From Coniella vitis (lineage: Eukaryota; Ascomycota; Sordariomycetes; Diaporthales; Schizoparmaceae): 64,000 bases of DNA. The translations under genes were made by a program, and so were the position numbers. Within the stretch, counting starts at the first letter, position 1. The number at the start of each line of letters is the position of its first letter. Below the pieces are notes generated by a model. It was not told the DNA's origin and did not search any database. It saw only the letters and a program-made list of their open reading frames with translations. The stretch spans positions 1,488,001-1,552,000 of the forward strand of contig WUJK01000009.1 in assembly GCA_011317545.1 (NCBI GenBank). The letters are read 5' to 3'. This document shows positions 60,191-64,000 of the stretch, piece after piece.

Positions 60191-61289
60191 ACTCGCTCTA
60201 TACCTGCTTAGGTACTAATAGGGGCTTAAGAAGGCCCTTCCTCTAATATCTCTATACTATCTTATATCTATAGATATTATAATTTTATATAAACCGCCGA
60301 ATATTATAATATATACCTAGCTAGAAATAGCCCCTTATTATTATTATAATAGTAATATCCCTCCCTAAGTAGTTAGATAGGGTAGAATTATAGATACTCT
60401 ATATTAGTTTAATATATAAGGGTTCCTAATCCGGTAACTAAAGCTATTCGTAGAACCTAAATAATCCTTTCTTATCGATCGAATACTCCGCTATAGATAC
60501 CTTAATAAGCTTACCTTCGGATATCCGTAGGTAAGGGGGAAAAGAGCATTTACCCCTACGAATTATACCTATAAGCTAGGAGTATACTTTATTATATAAA
60601 GTAGTATTATCCTATAAGTATTAGAGCTCCTCTTATATAAAAACCTCGCTACTTATTAATAATAGCTCGTTATATATTATAACTTAGCTTATCTCTATCG
60701 ATAATAAAAGCTAGATTTACCTACCGGTAAGGCGTTTATTAGATATATTACGTAATATATCCTACTCCCTCCTCGAGAAAGCGTTTAAACGCTTGCTAGC
60801 TACTCCCGCGCGGTAGATTAAGTAGTATCGAAAACGAGCTATTATCTCGGACTAATAGACCTACCTCTCGGTAAGACGCTATAATATTATAAAATATTCG
60901 AGGTTCTTATAATCCGAGTAAATTATAAATAGTAATATAATACCCCTAAGCTCTATATCCTATACTCTTAAGTAATTAATAACGGCTAGTAATTCCTTAT
61001 CGTAGATCTTATAGTTATACTTTATAGGGCTTGGGTAGTATAAGTAGTATACTACCGGGCGGAGGATATTATATTTATCTCTCTAAAAGAGATAGCCGCC
61101 TAACGAATAGCTAGAATAATCCGCTTTTAATACTATCTCCTTATCCGGATCCTATTAAGCGAGTATAAGCTTACTAATAAAGAGACGCTTTAGCTATTCG
61201 AATATAGCTTCTTCCTATTCCCTAAACCTAAATAAAACCCTTTTCTTAATTAAAGCTAGGAGGGGCCCTATAACTTCGGAATAATTAAT

Positions 61290-61910
61290 AATAAACTAAC
61301 GATAAAAGTTTATAAATCCTAAAAAGCTATAAACTCCTTTAACCGTCTTCGGAGCTTCCTAATCGTATATAATATATACCTTCTCGGGGTTTATATAAAT
61401 CCCTACCCCCGCTTCGATAATAAAGCCTAAGTACTTTATCTTAATTATACCGAATTTGTATTTAGCGATATCTAAATTTAAACCTACTATTTTAAGAGCG
61501 CGTAATACTAGCTTTACCTTTACTCGGTAATCTTTAGCTATACCGTCGGTATATACTAGAATATTATCGATATAAGCTAAATAGAAGATATCTAGGTAGG
61601 GGTATAGAGTATTATTAATATAGCGCTAGAATATCGTAGGAGCGCTTATAAGTCCGAACGGGGTTATTAGCTATTCGAAGAGGCTATACCTTATATAAAA
61701 GGCGGTCTTCTACTTATCTCCTTCCTTAATATAAAGCTTATAAAATATTATTCGTATATCGAGCTTAGTAAAATATTTAGTATTTATAATATTAGATAGG
61801 GTCTCTTTAATAAGGGGGAGCGAATAGCAATCGGCTTCCGAAATAGCGTTAAATATATAGTAATCTATATAAAAACGAAGGCCGCCCCCTAGTTTCTTAA
61901 TAAAGATTAT
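61290..61910 (-). mobile_element. Reverse transcriptase fragment
   Basis: Several blocks of the RT palm and fingers in one minus-strand frame, including the polymerase box AYIDNILVY at about 61577-61545, where DD has become DN by a G-to-A change typical of RIP. Confidence 0.9.
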
Positions 61911-62912
61911 AGGAGCTCCTACTAAAGAGCTATTAGCTCTAATATAGCTTATATCGAGTAGCTTAGTAAGAATCTTCCTTAATATAATAAGTTCTTCTCT
62001 AGATATCCCGTATAACGGGCCCTATAGGGCGTTTATAATAGACTTATCTGCCTTTTTATATAGCCGAATCTCGTAATCCGCTCCCTTTCTATATAGCGGT
62101 AGTACGGAAGCTATATCCTTATTAAAGAGGTTCCGGAATTTATAATACTCTAGGGGGAGTTTCTCGTTAACCGAGGATTCTACTTTCGGTAATAGGGCTT
62201 TAATAATATCGGCTATTATAATATTAAAAAAGCGCTACCTAAGCGGTACTTAAGCGTTTTATACGCCGAACTTCGCTCTAAATAATAAGGGTATTAACGG
62301 ATATATAGTTAAAGTTCTTAAGGCTATATCCTTATTCCTAAACCTCTAATCCTCCTACTCGTCCGATATTTAAGCGGTATTTATAAGCTATATATATTAC
62401 CCTCTCTCTTTCTACCTAAGGTTTTCCTAAAACGAGGTTATACTAAAGGCGGGGGATTATATAGGCCTAAATATAATATAAATACCCGTTTAGGTTTATA
62501 TTAAGGTAGGTTATATAGCGGATAATAGGCTACTTATACGATATTCTCTCCTTTAACGATTAATAAAGGGTCCTAGGCGGGATAAGTATATACGGAAGTC
62601 TTAACTTATATACGAGTATCTCGCTTATAGTAGAATAGTAATTATAGCTAGAATTAATAAGTATTAGGATAAATAGAATTAAATTATAAAATAGGTTTAT
62701 TATAAAATAGTTTCTATTTATTTAACGCTTTACTTCTTATAGGCTAAAGTCGAGACCTATAAGCTCCTATATATAACTTTATATAAGAGTAGCTAGTTTT
62801 CCTCTTATTCCTCGGTAGTATCGTTAAAGTCGATAAGGTTAGTATCGGCGATATTAATTTTCGTCTCCTGTATAGCTCCTAAGTTATTAAGCGGGCGTAC
62901 GGATAGGAAGGG

Positions 62913-62954
62913 GTAATAAGCGATTTTATAATTCGAATATCCGTACTTATAATA
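62913..62954 (-). mobile_element. RIP-altered zinc knuckle of gag
   Basis: Fourteen codons keep the spacing of CX2CX4HX4C, but all four metal ligands now read Tyr (TAT/TAC), as expected from TGY to TAY and CAY to TAY changes. Confidence 0.75.
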
Positions 62955-64000
62955 AAGTCCCTACTCTTTCTTACGCCTAATCTCCGCTTAGTTAACCTAC
63001 CTTACGCGCTACTTATTAGCCTATAGAGTATTAATACTAGTTATAGCCGTATCCCTATCGGGATCCGTATAAGGGTTTTATAGTTTCTATCCGTTTCCTT
63101 CCGCTCGCTAGGTTATTCTAAAGCGCTATACCGTAGCTCCGGATAAGTAGCTTAAGGGCGAAGCGTAACTACTATCTCGGATAATAATATAGCTTTCCAG
63201 CTTAGCCGAGATATAGAACGCTTTCTTTACTTAATCGTTATATATCGACGGTATTTCTATATTAATAAGCTATATATATAATACGCTATTAATAGCGCCT
63301 TTTAGGTATATTAACTTAGCTAAATCTGGCTACTTTATACCGCTAGAGTCTATTAATAACTTCTCCTATTAGGAGAAGAAGTTAGGGAAGGGTTAGCCTT
63401 TCTTCTAAGTAAAGCTCCGGAGCCTCTAAGAAGTAGTAATAGTATAATTCTCGTTATAGTATCGATAGCGGAGCTATTATAGGAATAAGGAGGGTTTCTA
63501 AAGGCTATACTCTCCTCTTATAATATAATAACTCCTTATTATAACCTTTATATCTCCCTTTAGGTATTTATAGATTTCTTAGAATTTATCTATATAATTC
63601 CCGATAAAGTAGGTATCTCGGACGAGTTTATACCTTATAATACGCTCCTAAGCTAGGAATTAAGTATATATACCCTTAAAGTTCGCTAGCTAAGAAAGGG
63701 GCTTATATTTAGGTACGATTATACTCTCTAGGGCCTTATTTATATTAACGTCGGCGTTTTCTATATCTTAGGAGGTAGGGGTATAAGTATCTTCTAATTT
63801 ATTAGATACTAGGTTAAAATATTTAACCGCTAGGTTACCGATACTTATTAATAGCTATTATAGTAATAGGCTATAGGATTATTCGATTTTCGTAAATCGT
63901 ATTATAAGCGCTTTTAGGTTTTATACGCTATCTTCGCGCTACTATTATACTACTCCTTTAATAATATACCGCTACTCTTCTATTATTTAAGTAACTATTT

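Larger units (their letters stand above)
56030..64000. repeat. RIP-saturated AT-rich block
   Basis: The sequence becomes strongly A/T-rich and nearly all CpA and TpG dinucleotides are missing, while CpG, CpC and CpT remain; for example 58021-58080, 60001-60060 and 63481-63540 contain none. This is the pattern left by repeat-induced point mutation, where a DNA methyltransferase-dependent pathway turns CpA into TpA in duplicated DNA. No intact ORF remains. It contains chromovirus remnants (own entries) and reaches past the window end. Confidence 0.93.
59080..64000 (-). mobile_element. Dead Ty3/gypsy chromovirus (gag-pol remnant)
   Basis: The minus strand, read through RIP stops, gives retroelement domains in order. 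At about 62954-62913 is a gag zinc knuckle with CX2CX4HX4C spacing but every Cys and His now Tyr. A reverse transcriptase lies at about 61910-61290 with KKLGGGLRFYIDY, GDKQKTAFYIRYSLFE and the catalytic AYIDNILVY (second Asp of the DD pair changed to Asn), then GFINFYR. An integrase follows, with VDFIIDLPY and VIIDRLTKA at 60190-60102, and at the C-terminus a chromodomain-like block (59300-59120, with KVLVK and LSEFKDIITLKEFE). Order PR-RT-RH-INT-chromodomain identifies a chromovirus. Stops and changed catalytic residues make it inactive. The 5' end lies beyond 64000 and LTRs could not be defined. Confidence 0.9.

Overview
The window comes from the nuclear genome of a filamentous ascomycete (Pezizomycotina; intron structure and gene families suggest a Sordariomycete, perhaps Hypocreales, but this is inference). 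The signs are short introns of 47-201 nt with GTAAGT/CAG borders, a Zn2Cys6 regulator, fungal-type transporters, and an AT-rich block with the signature of repeat-induced point mutation (RIP). I assembled gene models from reading frames, splice signals and protein-family continuity. No transcript data were available.

Layout. 0-10 kb: a SRPBCC-fold protein, the retromer core gene VPS35 and, convergent to it, a transferrin-receptor/PSMA-like M28 membrane peptidase. 10.8-16.5 kb: a small fungal 2EXR/F-box-like protein, a broken EEF1A-lysine-methyltransferase-like pseudogene that still has splice sites, and a concentrative nucleoside transporter with one GC-AG intron. 17.6-19.3 kb: a HAD phosphatase and a DUF423 membrane protein, divergently arranged. 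19.8-25.4 kb: a family 4 glycosyltransferase and a UDP-glucose 6-dehydrogenase, divergent across 1.7 kb. 26-28 kb: an intron-containing tRNA-Asp and an APH-fold kinase-like protein. 29-38 kb: a very large acidic, repeat-rich protein and a small secretory-pathway membrane protein. 39.9-55.4 kb: an extended-SDR (dihydroflavonol-reductase-like) gene with an apparent frameshift, an MFS transporter, a SulP/STAS anion transporter, a Zn2Cys6 transcription factor and an oligopeptide (OPT) transporter.

56-64 kb: the sequence turns abruptly AT-rich and almost loses CpA/TpG dinucleotides. Under the mutations I can read a dead Ty3/gypsy chromovirus on the minus strand: gag zinc knuckle, reverse transcriptase, integrase and a C-terminal chromodomain. 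An unidentified degenerate ORF lies tail to tail with it on the plus strand.

How the genes work together. Most are housekeeping or nutrient-handling genes in no obvious operon-like order. Retromer and a TfR-like protein (yeast Tre1/Tre2/Vps70 type) are both endosomal/vacuolar sorting functions. UDP-glucose dehydrogenase beside a sugar transferase hints at glycan or exopolysaccharide synthesis. The reductase, three transporters and a regulator beside the RIP block look like a nutrient or detoxification neighbourhood, but no biosynthetic backbone enzyme is present. I found no clearly new defence or biosynthetic system. The strongest unusual signals are the saturated RIP and its effect on Cys/His codons, the antisense ORF next to the chromovirus, the methyltransferase pseudogene, the GC-AG intron, and telobox-like motifs upstream of three genes.
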